A stretch of DNA of 64,000 nt from Rhyacophila brunnea (Eukaryota; Arthropoda; Insecta; Trichoptera; Rhyacophilidae): positions 372,001-436,000 of the forward strand of contig JAGYXB010000687.1 of assembly GCA_022495005.1 (NCBI GenBank), given 5' to 3'. The first letter of the stretch is position 1; every line of letters starts with the position of its first letter. The notes under the pieces are model-generated. The model searched no databases, was not told where the DNA came from, and saw only the letters and a program-made list of their open reading frames with translations. This document shows positions 47,216-59,309 of this stretch, in pieces. The position numbers and the translations under genes are program-made.

Positions 47216-50060
47216 ATACGATAAGTACAATTTGGGGACATTCCGATGCTTTGTAATTTTAGGTTTTATGGTGAGACCATCGTCTCAAAGTAATTTTTGT
47301 TTCAAATTCTTGGTGAATAGCGACTGGTTTCATATTTATATTTATTAATATATTGTGCTGTATCTATGAACAGCACGTCATATATGTTGGGTGTAGTTTC
47401 GTATGTATAACATGCAGAGCTGAGGAAGCAGTATTTTTTATGATTTTTCTACCTATTTAAGACGATAATATATACAAAAAGTCACGGTGTCAACCCTAGA
47501 AGTAGTCTTAGCTCCCACTGCTCGTCTCCATAGCTTGGGAGGTACTTGAAGGGCACTGGGAGGATTCTTCGGATTTGTATGCGTAATATGAGATACATAC
47601 GCAGTTTATTTTCTCATTTGTCTATCTAAAACAATAGTAGACACGAAAATTTATGGCGCAAACTACAGTTTGCATTACTTACCACCTAACTTATATACAT
47701 ATTGGCCTTACAGATAAATATATCTCACAGCACACATATTGTGTGATATTTGTAACAAATGAGTCTGCAATGCAAGTTGGCTTGGAGTCAATTTAAACAT
47801 TAGGTTTAGTTATTTTTTTGGCTTCACATTTAAATATTTAGGCTCAGTTTTTATAGAAATAGTTTTCTTACATAGTTTTTTCAAAGTACTTTTCTAATTC
47901 AGTATTTTAAAAACAATGTACTAATGTATAATGATTTTTCTATAATATCGTTTTAAATTTAAACTTAGAATAGTAAAATAGTCAATAACATTTATTGGTC
48001 TGTTTTCATTAAATAATATGGAAGGATTTATAAAAAAATACCGTAATATTAATTATTGGTAATTCCAGCATAGAGAATAATTTACTATCTATTCACTGCA
48101 AATTACAATATCAGCACTAATAATTCATAGAACGAAGTTTCAATGCGCCTTTTGTTAAAATGATCCACGAGCTAAGGTCACGTTATCCTAGCATCTAGTG
48201 TTCGCAGACCACCCCCACATTCCCTTGAGTCCATGCACCCTTATGGTTAGCGGACATTATATTCACCCCCCCTGCAGCCTTTCTGTCCTCCTATGGCCGG
48301 AGGCTGTTGCCAACCGGAAGAACACACCGGATTATACAGGCAGTTAGTTATGTTCGAGCGGAAATGAAACGTTTTTAGTGAATTGGCATTTAATACAATG
48401 GGCAATGGGGAGCACAGGGCGTAATGTTTTCAGAAAATTCGCAGGAAAATATGATTCTTTTTTAGGGTAACTTTTACGTTTTTTGACGAGAAATGTCTCA
48501 GTATAAATATTGAAACTATAATATATATAGAAAAATACCCCGTGGCAGTGCCACCTGTAAACATTCTTGTTTGTGGTTTAGTATAATAAATTATTACTGG
48601 GAAATTCCACATATCGAGCATTATATTATATAAATTGACATTTTCAAGGATATATAATGTTAAAATTATATTTTCTAACCGATACGAAACTTCTGTTAAT
48701 CTGTCACAAATTAATTATAATGTCGTTTAATACATACTTTCTATACAGGTACTCATTATATTAGTACTGCGCTGTAAGCATCTGTCAAATTATTGAGAGT
48801 TAGTAGCATATCATTTTTTTTTCATCCACGACCCGATTACAATAAATGATTCATATGTTTGCATGTCAGTTTATTTTTAAAATTTAGAATTTATATTTTA
48901 TCCCATCTTACCCATTTTAATACGTCTTCTCTCTTTCTCCTTCTCTACCAGGTATATATTATTTTTATCTCATGCGTTACAGATATAAAAATTAATTAAA
49001 AATAAAAAGAATTTTACGCTATACAAATTTATATTTTTATGAAAATTGATGTATTTAAAATTAATATAAAAAAAATTAATACTACGTATTAGTCAAAAAC
49101 TTTACGAAGAAAAATTGAAAACTTAATAAACTAAATTTTAATAATAAATATGACCATAAAATATATGTTATTATAATAAGATGGGGACGTAAACAAAATT
49201 CACATTTTATAACATTTTTCTTAAATTGTAGGTTTATCTTTGACTTAAAATTAAAAAGAAAATCTTTTTAATGTTTTCAGATACATATTTATTAATTAAT
49301 TAATTAATACAGTTGAAATTGTAAATTATCAAAAAAATGTCTCAAATTGCAAGCTTCGTATTTTTCCGCTAGGTACCTCTTTAAAAAAGGCTCAGTAAAG
49401 GCTTCGCCTTAATCATATCATAAATTATGTACAGATCTGTACTTACGTAATTCATTTTCGGCAAGATCGGACCATAGAGACACTCTCACTGAAGTAGGTA
49501 CGAATGTTGAGATGAATTCTAGATTAACCAATAATATAATATGTAACTATTAGTATATTATACGTTTGAATATTCCATACCGTGACCGTAATGCAGTCAG
49601 CGTCCGAATTGAAAAACTGTAATTTAATAAGTGTTATTAAATACGTGTTATTAATAAATTTCATTTAAAATAAATCAACACGCATTTAAAGATTTTTTTA
49701 TATTTTTAAATAAAAATTAGCTTACACTTAAAACTATATAAAATACACGTATTTTAAAAATCAGATTTTTACTACTACATCGTATAATATTATAAATATT
49801 TTCATAATTAAAATGTACATAGTTTGAAAAGTACTGTAGAAGGTGAAAAATTACGCTAAAAGGTTTTGTTAAAAATTGGACTTCCAAATAACACACACTT
49901 CCTATGGTTTTTCAAGCAGTTAGCTTATTTTTTAAACCATTTTTTTTATTGTTTCACCCGCTTCACTCAGAGGCAAAAGCCTTATTTCTGGAAACTCGTC
50001 AAAGAATAAAACAAATTTTGGTTTTTTTTTAAATAAATATATATATATATATATATATAA
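47216..50060. other. AT-rich DNA with a GC-richer island at about 48150-48330
   Basis: The island has CACCCCCACATTCCCTTGAG, CACCCTTATGGTTAGCGGAC and CCTATGGCCGGAGG with no useful frame. A smaller patch lies at 47490-47580. (ATTA)n occurs near 49295 and (TA)n at about 50038-50060. No genes seen. Confidence 0.35.
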
Positions 50061-50069
50061 GTACATACA

Positions 50070-50275
50070 TATTATATATGTGTATGTGTGGGTGCATACC
50101 GGGTCTGAAATTAGGGTGTAGAAAATTCATTTGTTGTTTTTCAGTATGTATTTGGAGTATGGAGGTTGGGCAATTGCAAGCAAAACCCATTCTTCTAAAC
50201 ACAACAATCTGTTAAGACACAACCTCCACTCTATGGAAGCCCATATGATTTTATTAGTATCATATATACATAATA
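50070..50275 (+). mobile_element. Degenerate SINE-A copy
   Basis: Plus-strand remnants in family order: CCGGGTCTGAAATTAGGGTG (head/box B area), TTGTTTTTCAGTATGTATTTG, GGTTGGGCAATTGCAAGC (for the GGTTGAGCAAGT block), CAACCTCCACTCTATGGAAG and CCCATATGAT. Old and broken. Confidence 0.6.
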
Positions 50276-53200
50276 TCTTTAGATATATCCATAATAGGTA
50301 ATTTCTAAGGTACTTTAAAAATTTAGTTATATTAAGATTATTAATTAATTTGGGGCTTAAATCGTAAAAAAATGCCTTTTATTAGTAGCTACGGTAAAAA
50401 AAACTCTCGTATATATTATGTTGTCTCTATGTTAGTTTTAAATTATTCGCTTTGTTAAGGGCAAAACTATTATTTTTCATATATTTTTTAAGCCTGTCAT
50501 ACACATACTGTTGAAATATATTACTGCTATAATATTTTTAATATATTTCTTCACGCCATTTGTGTGTTTAAAGTATAAAAATGGGCGTATTAAAATGGCA
50601 AGTATTCGATATTACTCCAATAGAACCTAAGCACCTCGCTTAAAAGGTCTAGACAGACAAATCATTGTTTCTTTTCATAGCCAACTGTAATGAAAACTTT
50701 ACACCGAAGAATTTAATGATCATTTCTTTAATCTCGCCACATTTAATGGCTGAAAGCACAACTTTGAATTAAAACGATTATAATTATGCGTAGACTCCAC
50801 CAATGAATAAAATGTACAACCTGCAATTTTTGTATAACAAGTTTTCATAGTAGGTACTTAAATATTATGCATATTGTATTTGCTGAGCCAATCATGTCAC
50901 CAATGATGAGGTTGTGAAGAAAAAAATCAAACAGAATAAATGCATACTGGGGCTATATTTTTTAAAATGAGAAACCGTATCCAACCTTCAAGACATCATC
51001 AAGAAAAGGCGTAGATTTATTTATTTAAAATGAATATGAAACCGCTTTATGTGGGTAATTAATATAATTAATGAATCCAAAAGTCCAATGTTTAATAAAA
51101 CAAACTATATAAACCGTCATGTTATATTTCCGAGTCTCTCTAAAGAATGAATATTATGTATCAATTCCACTCCAACATTTAACACTGTGTTAATAATATT
51201 AATCAGTTTAAAACAGTTATAATGTATAATTTTTCATAATTTCGCGGTGAGATACTGTATATAAAACCTTTATATAAAATGAGAAAAAATATAATTTTGA
51301 TTCTAATTTTTCTTAATAGAATACATATAAAAACATTTTGACTGGGAATATCGGTATTTTGATTTTTTAATCAGTAAAATTATCAAAAATATATAATAAA
51401 TATATTTATGCAATATTTTTCATAACATAAAAAACATAGGTTTTTAAATTGTGTGATCCCATTCCGGTGCAGATATCACAAATTTTTCTGTAAGATGTAT
51501 TTCTAGTATATTATTCAATAAAAATAATGATACATTCAAAAAAATAGTTTAATTAAAAAGTATCTTTTTAATATAACATATTAAAAAAACCTATTTTTGG
51601 TCTTGATAAAGAAGAGTTCACCAATCATCAAACAAAAACTTACCAATCTGATTTATATGCGTTTACTTTTTTGTATTTTTATCCCGAGTGAAATATTTTT
51701 CACGCCACATAAAACAAAGTCACCTTCGAAATCTTGGTTAAAACCTTACACACTTTTTTCCACAAACAACTTTACCGATCAAAAAAAAACTTTCATCTAA
51801 TCACAATTTACTTATCATTTGTTTCACCTCATTGCCATTTCCTTTCATCGTATTTCTGTCGCGTGCAACCATCACAAGCCGGATTTTTCTATTAAAAACT
51901 TTTTTTACTCGTAGAGTTGTGCACCTCACTCCAAACTTTTCATCGCCACCCCACTGGCTTTAATCCTTTCACCCACCTTTTGTGTCTTCTCCCCATTTAC
52001 AGTGGCGTTACCAGCACTTATATTTTAAAAATACATTTAACTAGAAAATACATTTAACTAAAATGCATTTAATTTTTTTTAGATAAATATAACACACAAT
52101 TTAAACAGTTCACTAGCTTTCATCGACTTTTAATACATGTTTACCATCAGGAACGCAATAACTTTGCATAGATCCTGGAATTTTCCAACAACTCTCGTCT
52201 CTCACCAAGTGGCCATTTTTTGAAAAGACACGTAAGGTCTGCTGAAATTCACATTTACAGAAATACTTTCCTCACACAACTCTATATTGCATAGTTAGGT
52301 ACCTTCAGATAATCAATAAAGCATTACGTCATAGAGGAATTAAACTCTACATTTTTCAATACCTATTTATATAGTTACCTATTTATTGTATATATAAGAT
52401 CTACGTAATTATTCATTAATAATATTAAGTCTCGTTTAATTTATGAAGTAATGGGGCGTAGTATTACAATATGCTTTATCATCTATCTAAAGTGAGCTAG
52501 TCGAGTCAATTTATTGATGATCACAATTTTACAGAATTTAACATAATGTGACCATATTGTGCATATTTTGTAATATCAAAGCTATCTTTAACATAAATAT
52601 GTTAGATTAGAGACTAACCTTCTTAAATCTTACATTATATAGAGAATAATAATATAATAATAATAATATAATAATAATTATTAGTTTGGTAATCCAATGA
52701 CGTCATAAATAAATTTAGAAAACTCCTGATTCCATATATAAATCATGTTAATAATAATATACTTTTTTTGCGGACTTTGTAATATCTCGGATTACGTAGT
52801 CTAGAAATACCTAATAGTAGTACCTATGTCATTTTACCTGATACAAACGAATACAAACAATACATTATTAACACATTCGTATATTTATGCCAGTAATTTC
52901 CAACTCTTTTGTTTGGCGGTACTCTTATACTTTCTAGAACCTTGAGGAACCTCTACCTGGCTGAAACATATTAAGGTGCAGATACGAAAATTATAAAATA
53001 TATATTTATGTTAAGTAGTGATTTACTCAGGCAATGCACTGCTTAACAGCCCTTTAAGTAGACAGTAACGTATATACTATTTTTAAAAGATTTTTAGTCT
53101 CAATATACAGAGATAATAATTAGTGATGCGGGCGAAAATTTTAATGGGAATGTTATTTTAACATAATTTTTCCAAAATAATAGGAGAGGCAAATAGTCAA

Positions 53201-53781
53201 ATACTTACCAATAAATAGTATAGTAATAAATCATTTCTGTGCTGTAACTATAACGTTATCGTGAAAATTTAAATGCATTGACAGATATAAAATTAATAGC
53301 GAGTGCTTAGTAAGCGCCGTAGACGGTAACCTTTATTATTGACAACAATATTCCTGGCTTTATTTCTTTAAACGAAATACTTATTTGTTTAAAACTATAG
53401 ATCTACCATCATAAATTGGCGTTTCAGCGAGGGCGCTAGTATGACATTGAGAATGTTGCCATAACTAACAAAAAAATGGTTATTTATACATTTTTATTGG
53501 TAGTAGATTTATGTACAAAAATATTAAAATAAAAAATAAACACAATCAAAATAAAAACGCGTTACTTTCTTTATAACCATGAGGAAGAAATGCATAGTTG
53601 GAAAAATCATAAATTGTAAAATATAAAGTAGTATTGTGTATATTTTAGTCATGGAAAAAATATAATAAAAAAGGCGAAAATAAATTAAATTCACTCTAAA
53701 GACAGTAAAATAGTATCAAAATCAATGGAATTTTAAATAAAACACGATAACAAACTATAAATTACACAAACAATGTAGAAA
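50276..53781. other. AT-rich DNA; isolated CAGTGGCG terminus near 52.01 kb
   Basis: TTTACAGTGGCGTTACC at about 52010 is a possible hAT left tip without a partner. (TAA/TAATA)n repeats lie at about 52640-52680. I looked here for the C-terminal half of the transposase encoded just to the right and saw no stretch encoding the expected second catalytic block. No genes. Confidence 0.4.
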
Positions 53782-54710
53782 TTATATAACTACTATTATA
53801 ATGGTTAACTTCATTACTTGCCAGCATTTTGATACGGCGTATGTAGGATGAATGTAAGTTTCATCAATATATACTACTGGGCGCTTTAGATTACCTAACT
53901 GTCTATTTTTACGTAAAATGTCTAGGTATCTTGCTCGCCATGCACAAATATCGTATCTCTCAATCAAATTTTTTCTTTTGGACTGACATTTTTGAAATTT
54001 AAATCCCATTGCAAGAAGCGTTTTTCTGAGCGTCTCTCGTTCTCCTTTATAGTCCATATCTTCTTTTATAGAAGCCAAAATTTTATTTAATGTTGGCACT
54101 TCTTTTCTGACACAATAGAATTCTTGTATTTTATGGCGTATGGCACATTGGTCAAAGCTATCCAGCTCTATTATCTTCTTCCTTGTCCTTTTCTTCCTTG
54201 GCGTAGGAATTTTCGGTCTTTCATCTGTCGTCTTAGATGCTTCAATTTTAATTCGGTTAATTGTCCTACTTGATACACCTGAAATATAGAATAATAATAT
54301 ATAATATATATCTTAGTATCGTAATTTAATACATGTCGATAATTCTGTCGAGGCGTTATTATGGAATTCGAACTTGTAAATGTCAATTTAATTAATATAC
54401 AAAATTTTGTAAATCCGTTTACATTCACAAATAATAAGTATTAATTTATATTGCTATCCGACATTAATATTTTTTTATATCATAACTTTGAACAAAACTA
54501 AAAAACAGAATAAATTACTTGCGTTGTAATATAAATGCAACTTGGTAACACTGAAAATAACACGTCACCTGTCATAGCCGCTACCCGTTGTATCGCGTTA
54601 TCAATAGGAATAATCAATCCCTTTTGTCTTTTCTCGTCATCGCAGAACTGCAATACTTTTAGAATTATGTCTCTGGCATTCCCACGAACTGTTTTAGAAC
54701 TACTTGCCAT
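53782..54710 (-). CDS. Tc1/mariner (IS630)-like transposase, N-terminal half, two exons
   Basis: Exon 1 runs 54710-54569 (47 codons plus one base) from an ATG giving MASSSKTVRG. Exon 2 begins at 54278. The 290-bp intron has GTGACG at its start and TTTCAG at its end, and joining it restores one frame across ...AAMT-G-VSSRTINRIK. Residues about 15-60 form a helix-turn-helix like the DNA-binding part of Tc1/mariner transposases. A Lys/Arg-rich linker (about 69-83) resembles a nuclear localisation signal. Residues about 150-200 contain RRK-type, WRARYLDILRKNR and RPVVYIDETYIHPTY, where Asp186 is the expected first catalytic DDE residue. The frame then reads SKCWQ and meets a CAA|GTAATG donor (at 53818) or runs 11 more codons to a stop at 53782. 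The second Asp and the last Glu/Asp are not found within about 3 kb, so the gene is truncated or has a distant third exon. The host may have kept it as a domesticated gene; this is open. Confidence 0.8.
54279..54568 (-). other. Intron of the transposase gene
   Basis: 290 bp, donor AG|GTGACG, acceptor ATATTTCAG|GT, with an AT-rich tract before the acceptor. It is phase 1; exon 1 ends with G and exon 2 supplies GT of the split Gly codon. Confidence 0.8.
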
Positions 54711-55750
54711 TATGCACTATACTTATTTCTTCTGTATTTTCAATAACAAAATATATATCCCGAATTCTGCACGCTGACGTTTGACAATGTAAACGTTTGA
54801 CTCCGTCTGGAATAAATTTGTCATATCGTCCAATCAGTAAACGCTACTGAGTTATTTTTAGATTGCACTTCGTCTGCATTCATTTTTTCGTGGAGACATT
54901 ATAATTGGTTGTTGATTATATTAAAATATAGCTTACTTTAAATACTTACAAATTAATTGGTGCTAAGTGGCTATCCAATAATGTCAAATATTATAAGGTC
55001 ACATTCGTTTATTAATAATCTAAAATGCTCTTTTTATATTTACAAATGTACAAACAATAAAAATCTTGCGAGCAAGAAAATCAGCATACTTAAATTAGCA
55101 ACAAACACACGTTTGATTATAAAATACTATATCAAATATAAAATTATGTATAAGGTACATTTCTTATTTAGAAGGATAAAGCTTTTTTTACTTGTTGATC
55201 TTTTTTTTATATTTTGTAAGTAAGTATATTTTATGTATCAACACTAAATATAATGTGTTTTTTTATATTTTGACGCCATGAGAGTTAGATAAACGCAAGC
55301 GCAATCCATAATTCGAGAAACATGTTGTAAAATTAAATGGCGTTTGTGACAAATTTATCCTCGATAGACAATTTTAGTTTCAAATTCGACCGGCCGCCAA
55401 CTTACGATGGTAGATCTTTAGTTCAAGCTAGACTTCTTTTGCTTTAATACCAAATTTTTTTCAACTCGTAGGTTGGGAATCTATATAATATACTGATTAT
55501 TTAAAGATTCAACTATTTATTGAAGACATGAAACTAATTATATAATATATTATTAAAAATTTCCTGTTTAATAAAATAAAATAGAATAAAAAGTAATTTA
55601 ATGAGTACAATATCTGTTCTATAGTTGTCAGTTTCAATTAAATATATCCCTAGCTTCTCAAAACATTTTCATATAAAATGGTAAGTAAATAATTTGGACT
55701 AAAGGAACTGGGTGTCAATACTTTTAGTTTGATATATTTAATCATTCTTA
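54711..55750. other. AT-rich DNA 5' of the transposase, no further exon seen
   Basis: About 54770-54900 is less AT-rich (GTTTGACTCCGTCTGG, CACTTCGTCTGCATTC) and could hold the promoter or the transposon end. GGAATAAATTTGTC (near 54810) and the inverse GACAAATTTATCC (near 55350) are opposed, but too short to call terminal repeats. Confidence 0.35.
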
Positions 55751-55990
55751 AAACATAAAAAGTACAAGAATAACATAGAAAACTTCATAGGTATAACAGA
55801 TAGAGTAGCACTATTGAATTAAAAAATATAAGGAAACGAATTATCTTTCATACAAGTATACGCACCTACAGAAATAGCGAAAGAAGAAGATTTTTTATCC
55901 AAAGCGTTTTAAGCCAAAGACAGAGTCCATCTTTCTTTAGAGGAAGCCTTCACCCGAAGAGGGGTTCTTACAAACCAAACAAACTAGTAT
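55751..55990 (+). pseudogene. LINE relic: endonuclease fragment joined to an ORF 3' end
   Basis: Bases 55751-55910 read, with two stops, KYKNNIENFIGITDRVALLN, then GNELSFIQVYAPTEIAKEED. The VxxYAPT core is the signature of the APE-type endonuclease of RTE and related LINEs, which nicks target DNA. Directly after comes a stretch reading SLEEAFTRRGVLTNQTN with a stop, typical of the C-terminal end of LINE ORFs. The whole reverse transcriptase between them is missing, so this is an internally deleted, dead copy. Whether it is the same family as the 42.4-kb element cannot be told, since that copy lacks this domain. Confidence 0.75.
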
Positions 55991-56839
55991 CTTAGCATTA
56001 AAAATATTATTTAAGTTACAAATACAAACATATACACTAATATTATAAACGTTAGATAGCACTGTTTAATATATAAATATTATTTATTAGTATTATATAC
56101 AAAATAAAAATCTTAATTAATATATGTATTATAAAGAGAAATATAAAAAAATCATAGATATATGAATACATAATAGATAAATAATCATAGGTCATTATAT
56201 ACATTAGATATAGTCAATTCACTGTCATTTACTTTTTTTGTTTGTAAGAAATAAAAAGGCTTTTTTATTTATATTTTATTATTTTATATTTAATTAATCT
56301 TTCTAGTTTGCTACCATTATGAGGTTAGTGTTTTCAAAACAAGTTAAAACATATCTATATCTTCAGTTCCTTCACTGTTTTCATATCATCGCGCCTTACT
56401 ACGGATATTTGAAGTCAAATTCCAGTTATTACAATATACCTTCGCGAAATCGTCGTTCTCCGGTTGGTTTTACAAATTTTCTTTCTCGGCCTAACAATAT
56501 TTATGTGTGTTCTTTCTTTCGTCCGCATTCGTTCTTTTCCTCCGCCGCTCGTCGGCAGTCGTCTAACTTTTTAGGAAAAGATTACATTTCATAATTGATT
56601 CGGGGATTTGCATACTTAAGTTCCGTTATCTTCCAATGCTTAAGTTGAATGAATATAATTTTGAATTCAAGTACTTTAACGTTTAGAGATTTTATGAGAA
56701 AGCAGAAATTATATCTTCCGTGACAGCTAAGATAAGTAATTTTTGGATTTTAACATTTTGAAATATTTAAATACTTTGTCGCCGCATTTTCATTAGTGTT
56801 CAACACCGATATATATGATTCTTCCGACGCCTGATGGGC
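55991..56839. other. AT-rich DNA; open stretch at 56319-56594 unresolved
   Basis: A 91-codon plus-strand frame at 56319-56594 covers a less AT-rich patch (about 56380-56590) and ends in a Ser/Arg-rich segment (RRQSSNFLGKDYIS). There is no recognised domain, signal peptide or splice structure. It is kept only as a weak coding possibility. Confidence 0.25.
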
Positions 56840-57390
56840 ATCACTCCAACAGGCCTATTCTAACATATCACTTAACATCAAAAAAGAGCTATTGTGATTT
56901 TGATAAAAATATCACATTTATCACTTTACGTATTCTGGCGGTTAATTATGTAAAAAAGTTAACCGTCTGAATTGTTAAACGGTGATATCTTTTAACACTA
57001 CCTCGCTTAATCATGCAAACTTTGAGAACGAGAAAGAGTATGTCAATTTTACATATTGAGAATAGAGACGCAAGATCCGACTGTTTTGCTGCAATCGCGA
57101 TGACATGACTAAGAAAATTGTAGGTTTATGTTGATATGTCTGACGTGTCAATACAAAACTCTTGTATTAGGCTCATCACCAACTAGATGGCACTCGTTTG
57201 GCTTTATTCGTTTGTGTTTGGCATTATCCGATTGAGTTCAGCATTACGAACATATCAAAATTGACCGACATGTCTTCCAATCTCAATTTTCGCCGAATTA
57301 TGAATTAAAGATAGAGGCCGACATCTGTTTTGTTTATAAAATGCCTTCCGTGTTAATTTTTACCAATGGAAATAATGGATAACAGGTATA
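56840..57390 (+). repeat. Dispersed repeat R3, copy 2
   Basis: Matches 62400-62785 and the split copy at 19845-20750 in order: CAACAGGCCTATTCTAACAT, GAGTATGTCAATTTTACATA, GCAAGATCCGACTGTTTTGC, TGCAATCGCGATGACATGAC, TTGATATGTC, CTAGATGGCACTCG, TTTTCGCCGAATTATGAATT, ATGCCTTCCGTGTTAATTTT and AATGGAAATAATGG. Non-coding; its left third (56880-57000) has an internal inverted pair GGCGGTTAA/TTAACCGTC. Confidence 0.75.
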
Positions 57391-57524
57391 TCCTGCAACA
57401 ATATAATACTTCTTAAATATTAATTCAAGTCCACTTATATAAGCTAAAAACATAAACAAAAAAACTGTTAAATAGGTTATTTTTTTCTTTGTCCATAATC
57501 CGATGTTCATGTTGACCACCTAAT

Positions 57525-57600
57525 AAAGAGGTTTCTTATCATATTTTTTACAATAAATGTATGTTAGCCACTTGGTCAACCTATTCTAACCTTACTTACT
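57525..57600 (-). mobile_element. Short SINE-A body fragment
   Basis: GTTAGCCACTTGGTCAACCT followed by ATT, with ACAATAAATGTATG before it, matches the SINE-A GGTTGAGCAAGTGGCTGACA block in reverse. Only this internal part is present. Confidence 0.5.
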
Positions 57601-57624
57601 GAAATGTGTTGGGTATGATTATTA

Positions 57625-58022
57625 GGGTCTAGGACGATTTGGCACCGGACAACTGGACGCCACGGAATTCAAAAATAAATAGACGTTAGGTACTTATAGG
57701 TACTTTAAAAAAAATATTCAATATTATTATTTATACTTTAATGATTATGTTATGATTTAAAAGTTGGTAAGAATGTAAATATGTAGACGTAAATAATGAT
57801 TTAATCGTGCATATGTTTAAGTTCCAACGAAAAAAGAGTTTTTTATTTAATATAAAGCCTTAGGCATGGTAATTCTCAATCCGCGATAAAGAATACATTA
57901 TGTTAATAGTAAAATGAATTCAAACTACTAAGTAGTAGATAGAAACTGATTAAAATACCTCGTCTATACGTGTCTACGACAGTGCGGCGTCCAATTGTCC
58001 GGAGGCCAGTCGTCCCATTCCC
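57625..58022 (+). mobile_element. Non-autonomous DNA transposon, GGGTCTAGG family, copy 3 (398 bp, perfect 8-bp TSD)
   Basis: Starts GGGTCTAGGACGATTTGGCA and ends GGCCAGTCGTCCCATTCCC. Flanked by perfect GATTATTA duplications (57617-57624 and 58023-58030). Internal landmarks AACTGGACGCCACGGAATTC, TAAATAGACGTTAGGTACTT, AAGCCTTAGGCATGGTAATT and GACAGTGCGGCGTCCAATTG match copy 2 closely. Confidence 0.92.
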
Positions 58023-58030
58023 GATTATTA

Positions 58031-59301
58031 TGAGGGTTAATGATTTTCAAGTATAAAAAAAACCATAAGTAGGTTTATTTTTGGACATATTATTGGTGAA
58101 TATTCTATACTAAATAATCATTTATGACATTTTGATAATTTACTTTGGTCTACCATCAAAATTATTACAAAGATTTTTTCGAAAAACAAAAAGTTATCAG
58201 AAGATTTTTATTATAGTTGAATCAATAATTTATTCGCAACATAAGTACTTTAAACGTAAATTAATGAGTATCAAATAATCCGTTAATAAAAATAAATGTA
58301 TAACAATGTTACATTCTTAAATCAAGTGAATTATTCGATGAATAAAAAAATATGTTTTATCAATTCTGTTATTAGCTTATTTTTATAAATGAAAAAAATT
58401 TGCTTCAAATACTAATATTCTATCCCATAAATATAATATGTATTGCAGTTTCGCTCTTTAATAATATATGAAAATAAATACTAATTCATTTGTAAATAAT
58501 AGTGTTTTATGATTTCGCAACGTTTGAATAGCTACTGAGTATTAATTGTAAATAACAATAAATATCCATCTTTTTATACTCACCTATTTTGTAATAAAAT
58601 GGTCAATCCAATTTAGAAAAATACTTTATCTGCCCGAATAATGTCTTCAGAAAAGGGCATTATCTCCCATTATACATAAAACGCAAAGTGTACTTTCTAC
58701 ACATTATGCGTGCAAAATATGGACATTCTGTAAAAAGATGATAAATAGTACAGATTAAGAATGGCGCGGAGCATGATGGAAATAACGCGTAAGAATAATA
58801 GCGGAATAATTCGTTAAAATAAATATATAAAGGTATTCGATATAATACCATTTGCTAAAAACTGAAGACATAGTTTGAAAAACAATCACTGAACAAATCG
58901 AGTAGTATCTTACGACCAAACCACTCTGCGAGTGGCCGTTAGATGGGTGCAAAGCACGAGAGGTATACAAAACATGTGCCGTTTAGGCTTTCTGCTCCGT
59001 GCGCGCATTGCCCGGCCTCTTGTAATATGATCCGCCACTTAGAGGTAGAAAATATCCGAAAATGTCCTCGGGACCACTGGATCAACAAAATGGTACGTTA
59101 CAATGCAATGTACAGAACAGAAATAATTGTAAACAGCTTGGAGAGGACTTCATCCAGAAGTAGATTGTTTCAGGATGATTGGTGACGATGATAAAATTAT
59201 TTTAATACCAAACTTACGGCTTATTTCATTTTTATTGTAAGTATTATATTATGAATAGTGGTAGAATTGAAAACAGTTTAATACCGACTAAGTGTTCACG
59301 A
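58031..59301. other. AT-rich DNA with a SINE-B tail fragment (58305-58350) and a GC-richer patch (58900-59170)
   Basis: At 58305-58350, TTACATTCTTAAATCAAGTG and AATTATTCGATGAATA then A6 is a plus-strand SINE-B 3' end only. The patch at about 58900-59170 is less AT-rich and open on both strands (80 codons plus, 58943-59185; 71 and 63 codons minus), with no recognisable domain; coding is not supported. Confidence 0.4.
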
Positions 59302-59309
59302 GAAATATT

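Noticed and set aside
54780..55370. Terminal inverted repeats of the transposase element (AATAAATTTGTC / GACAAATTTAT)
   Set aside because: The match is about 12 AT-rich bases and both lie on the same side of the gene; no counterpart was found on the other side.
58943..59185. 80-codon plus-strand frame with a Cys-rich start
   Set aside because: Overlaps two minus-strand frames in a GC-richer patch; no domain or conserved pattern recognised.
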